Assembly (NCBI GenBank): GCA_030248195.1
Contig: JASAND010011348.1
Location: 20,723-84,722, forward strand
Direction: 5' to 3'
Length of the DNA stretch: 64,000 nucleotides
Source: Trissonchulus latispiculum
Lineage: Eukaryota; Nematoda; Enoplea; Enoplida; Ironidae
The notes below the pieces were generated by a model, which saw only the letters and a list, made by a program, of their open reading frames with translations, searched no databases and had not been told where the DNA came from. A program made the position numbers and the translations under genes. Position 1 is the stretch's first letter. Each line of letters starts with the position of its first letter. Positions 46,551 through 58,135 of this stretch are shown piece by piece.

Positions 46551-49500
46551 CTAGTAACTACCTAAAATAATATGTGTATACAGTGAGGCTATTTTTGTGG
46601 ATTATTGGCGTCGTTCTGGAAAAAATATATGTGCGGAGGCTGTGATAGTCTGTATGTACATGATTTTGTTCAAAATAGTAGTAAAATGTGCCTATTTTAT
46701 ACGTAGCTATTATAAACCAAACTAACCATGTAAAAACTTTTGGCAAAATTTACAGTAATTAGTTGGCACAGTTCTTAGACCTTTGTAGAAAGAAACAGGT
46801 CACCAATTTTTTGAATGAGTGCCCTCCGCCCCTCCCTGCACTTAACAAATCCCAGGGTGTGATGTGTTTCCTGTGCAATGGATTTTTTGGAATGGTTGTT
46901 TATGTTAGAAGTATACGCCGTTGCAGACCAAAGCAATAGGTATGTGTGTACAAATTTTGGCTTGAAGCCTTTGGAGCCACCGACGTAAGACAACGATTAT
47001 GTTGTGAAACTTTGAGCTCAATCGGTCCAGCCAATCTCGCACAAGTCATCACTGAATGTGGGGTTTCCTCCCGCATATTGAAATGGGATTTTTCTTGCTT
47101 GACTCTGAATGGGCCGGCCACAGTTGGTACACAAGTTCTTTGTCGGATTATTGTGCACGCAGCTTTTTCATATTAGCACGGAAAGTTTCTGTTGGTGAGA
47201 GTTAAATGTCTAATCAATTTTTGAATCAATCAGTTTGATGTTTTCCTCTGTTCGCGTTGTTGTGCTCTAAGAATGTGGTTGTTTTCTTTAGTTTCTCTTT
47301 GGCTGTTGCTGTAGTTAGTGTTTATGCTTGTCTTTACCCTTAAGTTTTAAGATTGGTTTTGTATTTATACTGTGAGTTATTTTCTAGTCGTGTTTAGTGG
47401 TTGTACGAAATGTGTGCAAGCTTAGTCTATCTCGTGTATGTAAGTTTTTGTACAGTCATTCACCTTACCGATCCTTAAACAGCTTTAGATCTGTATTTAT
47501 TGTACATAATTGTTCCAGATTTTGTTTATTTTATTTCTGATTGTGTGAATAAGTATATATTAGGGTTGTTTCCGCACTGTGGAGTGGGCACCCGGACGAG
47601 GGATGTGCTCTTCCGGTGTATAAATGCTGGAGCCGTGCCAGGGCCCGGTGAAGTCTTTAGGTTCAGCCTTGGGGTTTATTCAGGACATTAAAAAGGCGGG
47701 ATCCTAACCTATTTTTTTCAAAAAATGGGCACATTTTCGTCAAAAACAGCTAAGAATTTCAAAAAGTTCCGAAAAGGAGGTTCCTGCCTTTGGCCCTGCC
47801 CGCTACAAGCTGGGCTCTTGTACAAAATAAGCTTTTTCATAAGCTTTCTATACCTTTATTGAAGTACTATTTTATTACAACAGTGTCTAAAGTTCCATAT
47901 GTGCTTCCAAAATTTTCCCACGCTTTTCCTACTTGTGTTGTGTAGTCCAAGTAACATCGTATTGAACGATAGCCTTCGTGGTGCACTTTAAAGTTTGCTA
48001 CAATGGTTGAATTTATCCCAGCAAACGGTGAGGTTATTTCATTACAATAATAAATGACTCCATAAACAGGCAAGCTACCTAAATTAATCGTGAATTGTTA
48101 ATTTAATGAAAACCAGATATCCTCCTCCCAAAGATCGAAAATGTTTTCGATAAAAATTATCGCTGCTAAAATTCAATATATATTTGGTATTGTGCAAATG
48201 TAGAAGAAAACAATCTATATAATTATTAAATGCTTTTTCGCATGAAATTAAACTTTAAATCTGTGTTATCATATACACTTTGGATTGCATAGAGACTATG
48301 AACTACGTCGTAGACCTTGTAGAAGGCTCCGGGCCCAGGCCAGGCCCGGCCCGCTGTTGCTCGTCTCGTATGCCCGGGTCCGGCCCTGAAAATTTTTTAT
48401 CGGATCAACCCTAATAAGTACTGCACGTATTGTAATCTTTCAGACATGTTAACTAACACTTTATATTTTATTATACGAGTATCTCGTATAGTCATAGTCA
48501 TTCCATGACCTGGTTGCGAATTTCTACCTGTCACTATTTACAGTTTCTTTGTTGCTGGTTTTCTGTTGTCTGTACTCTTTGTGTGCTTTTCCTAAAAAGT
48601 TGATCAAGAAGCTGTTTACGCGCTTGTTTCAGAATTTTTTCCGAGGCTGTTGGATATTTTTTTACTATTTTCAAGATTCTTTATTTTCCTAATTGTATGT
48701 GTCTTGATCTGCAGTGTGTATTTGCTGTTTATTGTGTATATATTAAAGGATATTGCGTTTACCAGTTAAGAAGTAGTCTTGTTGACCGGCCCGGTGGAAC
48801 CAGTCGGCGGCCGCGCCCGGCCGTTTCAGCGGTCTATCAGAATTTTCACAGTTAAAATCAATTTTAAATAATGCTGATGCATTTTTAAATGCTGATTTCT
48901 TGTTCTGACCAGCATGGGTCAGCCTGCCGGCCATTTTCAGTATTCGATTTGTCAGCCGGCTAGTTGGATCGTCGAACGCCTGGTTGACGCAAATTTGCGG
49001 TCAACAACGGAATTTAGAAGTCGCTAAGATAAACTTGATTGCAAATTGATGTCAACTTAGGCTAACACTTGGATAAATTGCTCTGTGAATAGTAAAATTG
49101 CGAAAGTTAGCTGTATTGTAGGCATGGCCACGAGTCCAGTATCTAGGACCCGTGTCGTGTACCCAATCTCGAGTACCCAAAGACAAAATTGCTATTTCAA
49201 AGCGTATTCTTTGTTTGCAATAGCTGGAGTTCTATGGAATACAGGCATCAATTCGGTATGCTTATTTTTAAGGCTGATTTTCAGAAATTGGTTTAGGAGG
49301 TTGCATTTTAATGTATTTTACCTGAACAAGTCCTTGGATTGCTATTCCCGAACTTGTTTGCCATCAGAAAATCTTGCATAATGACGTTCAACTTTATTTT
49401 TTCCGTTTTCAACAATACTAACTAAGCTTCCAAAAAATCATTTGAACCGCATAAGTCATTTGCAGTGCACATGTTGCAATTCTACCACAAACTACTGCCG

Positions 49501-50220
49501 TCGAATTGAACTGCGGAGCGCAAACTTTACCAGTCAAGCTAAAATTTAGTGCAATATATTTTCGACCGTGCTGAGTAAAATCTAGTTTCTCTCGATTTCG
49601 GGGACTGTTGTAATGAGAGTGATAAAGGGGATGCCCTACCTCTGTCCCCGATTTGGTTGAAAAGTTGCACCTGGAACACAGATGAATCCACTGCGACGAC
49701 TATGAGATATCTATTGTCTGAACCTCCTGTGAGGCAAAATTAGGGATCACAGTCCTTCTTACAGTTCATTTCTAGTATGACACTTGTTTAGTATATTACT
49801 ATGGGTTAGTGATGTCAAATCAGTCTGTGCTACAAGGATGGTTAAATTTTAAAATTATTAATTCTAGTGACAATAATTTTGCTAATGGTGGAATTGCATA
49901 CTGTGGCACAAGTTGCCAAGGATTAGATGGCTAAGCGATTTGAGACGGGAACTGGAGCATTGTATGCTGGACTGTGCATTACAAAGAGCTACATATAGTA
50001 CAATATCTCTGCCAAATCACTACGTCGTTCCATTCTAAGTTTTTTTTAGTTTTCTTGATGTTTATATATATAGTGTTGCTTAGCTTTGCGGCCGTGGCAC
50101 ATTCAGAGGGCGCTTTTGAGTTTTGTCTCAGTTTCAAACTTAATTGTCTAAACAAACTGATATTCAAATGGTTGTTATGAGTTTCCCAAAATATGTTTTC
50201 ATTTTGTTGTCATGGTTGGG
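46551..50220. other. LCLAT1 3' flank and intergenic DNA
   Basis: No supported frame. GC-rich words of GGGCCC/CCCGGG type stand at 47575-47650 and 48330-48390. The pair TTAGGGTTG (47561) and CAACCCTAA (about 48405-48413) could be the ends of a small inverted-repeat element, but this is weak. An ATTAAA at 47689 is a distant polyadenylation candidate; no canonical AATAAA is seen within the first few hundred bases after the LCLAT1 stop. Confidence 0.4.
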
Positions 50221-50224
50221 AGAG

Positions 50225-50760
50225 CAGTCGGCGTTGGGGGTGAAAAAGGTCCCCCTGTGTAAGCTGTTCATCTTAACCTACAATTTTTTCTAAAATTTTA
50301 AAAATGTTTAAGTCACATTGGAAAAATTTCTCTCTCTAAAGAAAATTACGTTCGTCTGGCCAGCTGTCGCTTTGTAGAAAGCCAAGGCAGCACTTAAGCC
50401 AGCAGATTAAAACATTTTCTCTTTTTGCAGGCGGATTTTCCTACTATCCTATTTAAGGCTCGGCCACTCCCATCCCTTCCTTTTCTGCAGCCTATTTTCA
50501 ATCCCAGCCTTCCGAGCAGGCATTAGTAGTTTTCCGCCAACTTAGTCGCTACAGGTCTGCGGGGGGCAGCTTGTGTTGCTGACGGACAACACATGTTGCC
50601 CTGGGGGGCGACTGTCGACTGTGGCTCTATCAGTTAAGCTGATAGCGGAGCGGCCAATAACCGTACGCCGGCTTGGCTTGGGGATCACGTTTTCTGTGCG
50701 TGATCTTTGCTTCTCCGCCTTTTGCCAAGGACTGCGGAGAGCAGCACCATAGAGGCCTAA
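50225..50760 (+). repeat. leader-like repeat Y, copy 1
   Basis: It opens with GGGGGTGAAAAAGGTCCCCC, includes a TATA-like CTATTTAAGG (50448), then stem-loops: GGGCA...TGCCC with inner TGTGTTG/CAACACA (50564-50601), CTATCAG/CTGATAG (50627-50645), GATCACG/CGTGATC (50683-50705) and TCTCCGC/GCGGAGA (50712-50740). Copy 2 (53455-53920) keeps the order, and several stems change on both sides. It reads like a promoter plus structured RNA leader. Confidence 0.55.
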
Positions 50761-51761
50761 ACAGTGCCTAAACGGTGACTTACTAAAAAAGGACTACGAA
50801 TATATAGATTCGTGTTCGGCGCCCCCACAAGCCCAGTATGAAATTGTTCAGCAAAATTGAGGAGAAAACTGTTTCGATTCCCAATTGAAAGAAATAAGTT
50901 CTTGAAGACTGAAGTCAAGAAACTTTGAACTAAACTAAGGGTGGTGGAAACCTTACGTATACAAAACTTTTACGGGATTACTCAAGGCTTAAAATGTTTG
51001 AGCGGTGGAGGATAAACTGGATATCGGGTACCCGCGCCGCAGTAGGACCCGGGTACTCGAAATTTTCCAGGTTCCTGCGTAGTGGCAGTGGATACCACCC
51101 GACTAGTGCGACTACCCGTTACTTCCCATGTCTTTTGAATTTTTCCCTGGTTTGCTTCAAATTATATAGAATACAAAAGTAACATTATATATCTAGGATG
51201 GGAATCAAAGACCCTTCCAAAGTACGTCACTAAGCTATATATTTGAACACATTTCTTGGGCAAAATATGAAATTTTATATTATGACATTTATATCAGCTG
51301 ATAGCCCTTGATGTCGATGTGCGATTCCACCATCCAATGATATAAAAGTGTTCAATTTCACGTGCTCTGAAATCTGAACTATAGCTGCAAGAAACCAACA
51401 TACTTTTTGGAACTTCTCGTGAGCAGTAATTTTGGCGCAATGTCCCATTTTAGTTAACTGAGTCCTAAAAACGCAGTACTTAACGGATTTTGAAATATTT
51501 AAACTTTTATAACTAGCTAGCAATTGTAGTTTGTTTAAATTTAAAGAAGAAGGTGTCAAAAATTGTTATATAAGCTTTTAATCTCAGACTTGGTTAAAGA
51601 TTTCGTCCTAGAATAATTCCGGGGCGTAGATTTCAAATCTGCGATAAAAACTTTTTCTAGCTTTTACGGATTTCGCGAAACGTTACACTTTTGGAGGCAG
51701 CGTAAGTGAACAAACTGCCCAGAAATGCCTCGCCTAGTGTCAGTCAGTGCTTGTATTAAAC
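50761..51761. other. spacer between leader repeat Y copy 1 and the TTAA element
   Basis: No supported gene. A hairpin TTCTTGA/TCAAGAA lies at about 50898-50922. GGCGCCCCC at 50818 follows a TTCGTG and faintly resembles a retroelement primer site, but the required TGG start is missing. Confidence 0.4.
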
Positions 51762-52831
51762 TTAAGGTGGTGATTCCTTTTGGGTACATATTGTTGTTTG
51801 GCGGCGTAAATCAAGATAAAATTTGATGAAACTTTCCAAAATAAGTTCTTTTAGCGTTCTAACACCCTCCGCGCAATCCCGATTCAAAAATTTGAGATTT
51901 CCGGTCAGAGTGGTTTTTCCCAATTTCTGAACGTTTGGCTGCTGCTATACAGCTATGACTATATTCAGTCGAAAGATCTCATTGAGCTTCACATTTTTGC
52001 TTTTTAAAGTAAGTTTCTAGCTTTTCTCTACCGTGAGATATAGTCGATTTTCTTGTTTTGGCGTCGAAAACCTGTCATTTTTGCAGAAATCAAATTATCC
52101 AACATTTCTTGAACTACGCAAGCCGTAAAATCAAACTAAGGGCGTCCATCTGAAGGTCTCACAGGGACAAATTATCCGACGCATGATCGTCTTCCAACTG
52201 CTATCCTGTAGGCTGCTATCATAAAAAATGTAGTTTTAGCAAAAACACGGCCAATTTTTTTCAAAGATTGTGGAGCATTCACCATGTGTAATAAAAATGA
52301 ATATTTTGTCATGTGGATTTGTTCAATAAAAGGTCATATTTGTATTTCAATCCAAATCGGCCGGCGTGCCAACCAATGAACGCGATTTAGGACACGACAT
52401 GACCAAAAAAACGACGTCTTTGAACAATCTATCCGAGTAATAAGCGGCTTGCAAAATAACTTCAAAAAGGCTAAATATGTGATGAATAGTTTGGTTTCTT
52501 ATGGAGTTTCGATCTTGGATTCTGCTGGAAACGGAATGGAGTCTATGGAATGAATGTGTTTTGATTGCCGTTGTACCTGTATTTTTAATTGTTGCCTTAG
52601 TTAAGACATGAATTAATTGGGGAAATTAATAGTAATGAAGTTTCAAGCTTAAGTTGGGTTGTTTCGGGCTGGCAGTTAACTTTTACTAATTATGCTGTTG
52701 CGGGCCAGCTAGGTAGAGGCCCGTTGGGTGCCGCTCCCCAGGCGGATTGGCAGGTGTAGAACGACTGTCAATGATTAGTGCAGAGCACGGTCCACTCATT
52801 AATTTAAGTTAATTAAAGGGATTCTGCTGTT

Positions 52832-53005
52832 ATGGCCAAAACAACCCAACACGGTCAGAAAGAAGGCCAGTGTTCACTCACTGTACGTCGAAATGCAATC
52901 AAAGTTTATGAACCCAATAGAAGATTCACTAGGATCCGATCTGCTAAGTTGGAAGAAACGGTTGCATTTTTGGAACGAAAGATAAGTGAAAATTTCTTGT
53001 GTTGA
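52832..53005 (+). CDS. small ORF of 57 codons, unknown
   Basis: The ATG (GTTATGG context) opens 57 codons to TGA, basic and without hydrophobic stretches: MAKTTQHG, then RRNAIKVYEPNRRFTRIRSAK and LEETVAFLERKI. The composition looks protein-like and the last third could form a short helix. No family is recognised. It lies in the 6.15-kb insert, upstream of leader repeat Y copy 2. It could be a first exon or chance. Confidence 0.35.
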   Translation: MAKTTQHGQKEGQCSLTVRRNAIKVYEPNRRFTRIRSAKLEETVAFLERKISENFLC

Positions 53006-53454
53006 TTGTGAAAGTTATCTAGGGACCTCAATGTCCTTAATCTGAGATATTTACAAAATTTAAACAGCAAAGCAAATCGTGTGGTCGTGTGTGACGAGAT
53101 ATAGAAAACGGCGTTTTACTGTACAGTTGATCAGAATCTCAATTTGTGTAAAATCAGTATTTCTCGTTCTTTTTGAAACTACTTTATCTGAAGAGACATT
53201 CAACAAGTGAACTCTTACTATGTACTTGTTGTTTATTTTGAGTGTAGAATTAGCTGTGTATCTTTCGATTTGGCAAAAACTGAAATCCAGTCCCACAGCG
53301 ACTGGAGGAGAGGACCTGGAATGCAAATCTCATGTCACTCAGGATATGGTCATTTTTATCAAAACCAGCTAAGTTAAATGATGTGTTGTTTGGTGCACTT
53401 GGAAAGGTTAGATTGTAAAATAGAGTTGGTACGCACTGGCACATAGCAAAAAGC

Positions 53455-53930
53455 ATGGGGGGTGAAAAAGGTCCCCCTGTGTCTATTGCTACGTTCCAGC
53501 TAGATTAAGCTCGATCACGCTATATATTTTTGTGCCAGTCTGCTGATGCTTTGAGAGCGGAAGCAGCATTTAAAACTGGCAAACTTTCAGAGTTTTCCTG
53601 TACATATGTCCATGTCGTGATTTCTGTATTTAGGTGCTTTTACAGACCGCATTTTCCTACTTTTCTATACTAGAGCTCGCCAACCCCCTTCCCTCTTCTT
53701 CTTCTGCAGCCTCTTTTGTCCATAAGCCTAACGAGCAGGCACACGTAGCTTTCAGCCATCTTAGTTGCTATTACCAAGCGGGGGGCAGTAGTTATCGGGT
53801 GAACGATTGCTACTGCCTTGGGCGTGACTGAAATAACCGTATGGTAGTTCTGTTTGGGGATCATGTTTCTGTCCATGATCTTCGTCTCTCCGCCTCTTGA
53901 CTGCGGTCTGCGGAGAGCACCACTTACGGG
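53455..53930 (+). repeat. leader-like repeat Y, copy 2
   Basis: Diverged copy of 50225-50760. Stem-loops are GGCAGTAG/CTACTGCC (53784-53817), GATCATG/CATGATC (53859-53880) and CTCTCCGC/GCGGAGAG (53886-53917). The second differs from copy 1 by a C-G to T-A pair change on both sides. A TATA-like CTATACTAG stands at 53664. The hairpin array follows 0.75 kb downstream. Confidence 0.55.
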
Positions 53931-54045
53931 TCACGTTGTGTGCCTATTCAGTGGTCGGGCCCTAGCCAAAAAAAAAAATCAAAGTTTATTATACTTGAAT
54001 AGATTAAGACCTGTTCTCGCGATTTATAAAAGAAAACCAACCTAT

Positions 54046-54650
54046 TCTGTGGTTCGTTTTAATTTTACAAGCCATTTTCGAACTTAATATGGAGATTGCA
54101 AAGTTACTTTCAAGTTTCGACCATACCAATGGTTTTCGCTTAATTACTCGTTAATTAACATAATTAGTTAGTATAAGTTTTATATCATTAAAACCAGCCA
54201 GCCTTGTTCTTTCAGAATATCTAAAAATATTTACCCTTTCTGTGGTTCGTTTTCATTTTATAAGCTGATTTACAAGCCACTTAATGGATTTTAAGTCGGC
54301 CTCCGGATTTGGTTGGTCACGGTGCTCCTAATTAAAGTTGCGTGTTAATTAACATTAATAATTAGGTTAAAACGTTTATAAATAAATTCAGCAGGTCTTC
54401 CTCTTTAAAATAAGCACAAGACAATTGGTGCTTCTGTGGTTCGATTTTATTCTACAAGCCGATTTGTAAGCCACATACTGAAGTTCAAATGGGCCTCCAG
54501 ACTTGGATGGTCATAGTGTCTTTAATTAAAAGTTTCACATTAATCAACATCAATAACTAGGTTAAAACTTTTATAAACAAACTCAGCAGGTCTTCCTCTT
54601 CAAAACAAGCACAAAATAATTGGTGCTTCTGTGGTTCGATTTTGAGTTAT
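54046..54650 (+). repeat. four diverged 193-195-bp repeats with TCTGTGGTTCG
   Basis: The word TCTGTGGTTCG occurs at 54046, 54239, 54433 and 54628, spacing 193, 194 and 195. Around it ACAAGCC/TTTAC text and GGTCTTCCTCTT also recur. The units are diverged, so the array is old. TCTGTGGTTC occurs once more at 57689, shortly before the cysteine-rich open frame. Confidence 0.75.
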
Positions 54651-54671
54651 GCTTGATTTTCTGACCTAACC

Positions 54672-56264
54672 GGGAGAGCTCGGCTCGTCCCTCAAGTATT
54701 GTGATTATTAATAGTTTAAACTTCATTTTAAGCTTAATTAAAGTTTATGTTTAATTAAGTTAATCCATATTCTAGCTAATTAATTAATGAAAGTTAAGTT
54801 AATTAAGTTTAAAGTTTAATTAATTTAGTTTTTATTGGTTTTAAAGCAAAAGGGAAGCTCGGCTTGCCCTTTCACTGAACTTAACTGGTTTTTGCTTAGC
54901 TAGTGTGGAATTCTTTTAAAGTTCTTCTTTTCTTTTGTAGGTTTAAAGTTTTGTAATTTAAGGGAAGACTTTTATGTCTTCCCTTATTGCCAATTTGGAG
55001 TAACAGATGCGTTACTTTTGTAACTGTACAACTTCTCCGCTCTTTGAGTCCAGCTCGGCTGAGACTCAAAGGCAAAAGAAAAAAAGAGGGGAACTGAAAA
55101 GAAAAGTTTTAATTTTAATTCATGTCTTAGCTACTTAGTTGTTTGTATTTTGTATTGTGTTTTGTGTTTTGTACAAGGCTCGTACCTACTAGTTTTAAGT
55201 TAATTATTTTACCTACCTAATCAGCAGTCTAATAAGTTTTAGTTACGGGGACCCTCTGGTCCAGGTTTTAGAAGGGTGTTGCGTCTTGTTTTTCTCTTCT
55301 AGCGAGAAATTGACGTAGTGTCAATTTCTCGCCTGAGTGCGTTTGCTTTGATGTTATCTTTCTTAATTTTCTCCCTAATTTTACAATAGGGGAAAGGGAT
55401 TAGTTTAATTGCCCTTTCCCCTTTAACGTAAACACTTGAGAGCCCGCTCAAAGTCACGTTATGATTACAACTAATTTGACCCAATCAGAATCATTTAAGG
55501 GCGCGCCTTTTGCGCGGAGGACAATTTCGGCCAATCAGACGAATGATTGCCGAAATTGTCATGATTGACAGGTAGACTTGTTTTGAACATCAGTCTTACC
55601 TCGTCTTCCGAACCGTACGGCCGTCTTTTGGCCTCTCCCTACACTCCCCCCTTGTTTTTCTATATAGGGCGTTACTATGCCCAAAATTCCCCCCACTCCG
55701 GAACGGGGCTAGTGCATTAACACTAGCCCCTTGTCAATTTCTTTTGGGGTTTAGTTTAGGAGGGGGTTTAGGTTTATTTCCCACCTTAGGGTTTCCTCCC
55801 CTTCTTTTGTTTTCTCTTCTAATTCCCTAGTTTTTTAAAGGCGATTCCCTCTTTTTCTGGGAATCGCCTCTGAGACTTATTACAGGACCCAGAGGTCCTT
55901 TTTCAAAGATACCCCTGAGATTGTCCCTTAATTTAAAATATTTTATTTACTGTCGTAAATGATTCTGATTTGTAATATCTGTCCAGATATTACCTGGGTC
56001 GCGTGGATTTCCGAAAGGAAATCCACTGAGAAGCTTGGACTTTTGGGAACTCTCCCAAAAGTCCTCAAATTTCACTTTCAATTAAAATTTTCTCAATTTT
56101 AAACCACAGAACACATGCTCAAACTTTCACACATTTTTACGCACTCTTCAAACTTCACATCTCAGCTTCTTAGGGATTATTCCTGGACCCAGGAAATATC
56201 GTGTTAGGATCTTTCTCTGAAAGATCCTAACGGTTTTAACCCATTTGATTCAGGCTCGAATCAA
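54672..56264 (+). ncRNA. array of strong, mutually unrelated stem-loops, candidate structured RNA
   Basis: Stem-loops, with outer stem length: 54672-54691 (4+4), 54849-54872 (6+4), 54960-54985 (10), 54999-55016 (6), 55042-55071 (9+4), 55249-55262 (5), 55302-55332 (13), 55388-55422 (11+4), 55502-55516 (5), 55520-55560 (12+5), 55705-55730 (10), 55839-55869 (11), 55884-55899 (6), 55972-55993 (9), 56003-56026 (10, GAAA loop), 56037-56064 (12), 56180-56195 (6), 56203-56231 (13, three-base loop), 56245-56264 (7). Loops are mostly 3-9 bases. Stem sequences differ from each other, so this is not a simple repeat. The spacers are AT-rich. The strand is uncertain because hairpins read both ways; + is chosen because the leader-like repeat and open frame point that way. 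Confidence 0.6.
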
Positions 56265-57713
56265 CCTTTACCTGTGCCTGCCTGGATTTGGATCAAACCC
56301 TCTGCCTGCCAGTTGGATCAGATCCTTTGCTGCCTGCCCACCTCTGCTGTGACGCTCCAGTCCTTGGATCTTGCCTGAAACCCTGTCCCCTGGTGCTGTG
56401 ATCTCCCCTCCATCTCTGCTGACTCGCCGGTGTGAGTTCCTTCACGGATCCCCCGGATATCCATCTCTCCGACTCGCTTGCCAACAGACCAGGATTGTAA
56501 GGTGCTTGTAACTTTGGAGACTGACTCTCTCCACCTTGTCAGTAGATTTTAGGGAAAAACAGTCTGCCCTGGGCAGCGCACCGTGCACACCAGATCCTCA
56601 TTGCTACAGGGTGATTTGTCCGACACCCTTCATCAGTTGCTATATCTGTCTGCTTCGGGTGATTTGTCCGACACCCTGTTCTACTCTGACTCTGCTATTG
56701 CCGTGCACGGTTGCCTGTCCTTGGTTGAGGCTTGCTCCCTCGACTTGAAGAATCTCAGCTGTCCTTAGCGAACTTTCTGCCGCCTATCGGCTCTGAGCGC
56801 CTGCTTCAAGGCTTCGAACTTTCGGTTGCGGTTTGGAGTTGGGACCCCTGAAACTTCCTCAAGAAGACAGATCTAAATCTACTTGAACTTTCACCTTAAA
56901 ATGTCGTGTCTTGCTTTTTGTCTCTCTTTCTACTTTTACTGTTCAATCTAAAAGTGACTGTCGTGATTAATCTAAAACTTTTGGGGAAATCAAGAATCCT
57001 GACAAACTTCTAAAAAACGTGCGAATTGACCTCTGGCCGCTTCCTTAGGCAGGAAGTAGGATATTAGCTTCTGGTTATCTGCCGAGCGGGTAGTCAGGAC
57101 TAATATCTAGCGCCCGGGAAAGGGTGGAAATCCGCGCAATATTGATTGTTTCAACCAAAATAAAAGCACATAGGACACTCCAAGCATATAGGCAGACCCC
57201 CTCGAAACCTTAGAGTTAGGAAGCAGAATATAGTGATCATATCTTGCGGAAACTGTACCAGACTCGCGATATATAATTAATTCATTCGAAATTTTCATAG
57301 GTTTCAGGTTCTAATATAAAGTTTGTAGGGCAAACTTGTCAAGCAAAGTTCTTGGGATAATTTGTGAAAATCAGACTGCTGGTTAGGTCTAGGCTTTCTG
57401 CTAGGTCTAACTTAAAATCATTAGGTTCATCAATTAGGTACGAGCCTTAGGGTTATTGTGGTCAGCTGTGTTTTATGCTTGTGTGTTGAATTTTGTAACT
57501 TGTTTGGATCTCATTGTACCAGTATTAATTGTAGTTTTGTGTTTGTAATCGCTCTATTTTGGTGTTGACTGAATAGCTGACCCAGATTGTTTGTATCTAA
57601 TTAATCCTTTTAAACCCAGTCTGTATCATCTTATCCTCTTCTCGTCTGCACATAATTGTTGTAAATTAAATCCTAAAATTTATAGGTTCTGTGGTTCATT
57701 CTGCTAGGATCTT
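56265..57713. other. right flank of the hairpin array
   Basis: Weaker stem-loops continue: GGGTG/CACCC twice (about 56606-56625 and 56657-56676), CTTCCT/AGGAAG (57040-57056) and GATATTAG/CTAATATC (57060-57107). The 56280-56530 part is C/T-rich with repeated CTGCCTG. No supported frame is seen. Confidence 0.5.
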
Positions 57714-58135
57714 AGGATTTAGTTAGGAATCAGATAGGTCTCACTTTGGACGTTAGTTTGGACTTGGCTTATATCACGCTGGCAGAGTTTGTGCCTGTGT
57801 TATCTCATTGCAAGTTAGAGTGCGAAAATTGTGGTACAGAGTTGACAGTTAGTTTTGAGCTAGAGGCATTCCAGCATCAGAGCGAAGAGACGCTTAGTTT
57901 GATTAATCCTATTGTGGTTTGCGGTTGCCTGCGTCCCTGGAACGTAGACCAGATAGTCGAGGGAGCTTACGAGGCAATTCCGGGCACTGAGGACTTTGTG
58001 CCTAAACATTTCCCCTGGAAGTGTGACAGTTGTACTGAGCAAGAGGTGTTGATCTTCTGCCTGATTCCAGAAGGTACTGACTTGTGGGCGTCTGTTGAAC
58101 ACGACAGCTGTTCACTAGACGTGTATTGGCCTTAG
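57714..58135 (+). CDS. cysteine-rich open frame without ATG, possible internal or last exon
   Basis: Open from GAT at 57714, directly after an acceptor-like ATCTTAG whose TAG is the frame's own stop, to TAG at 58135; about 139 codons with no ATG. It contains CENCGTELTVSFELEAF, VVCGCLRPWN and WKCDSCTEQEV: three Cys pairs of zinc-ribbon spacing. The composition is that of a folded acidic protein. Either translation starts in an upstream exon or the frame is a relic. I do not recognise the family. Confidence 0.45.

Noticed and set aside
46900..47176. Overlapping ORFs on both strands after LCLAT1
   Set aside because: No motif, no splice context and similar openness on both strands.
47559..48415. 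Inverted-repeat element with TTAGGGTTG ends, or interstitial telomere repeat
   Set aside because: Only nine or ten matching bases at each end, no clear target duplication and no tandem TTAGGG run.
50818..50826. Retroelement primer binding site (GGCGCCCCC)
   Set aside because: It does not start with TGG and no LTR end precedes it.
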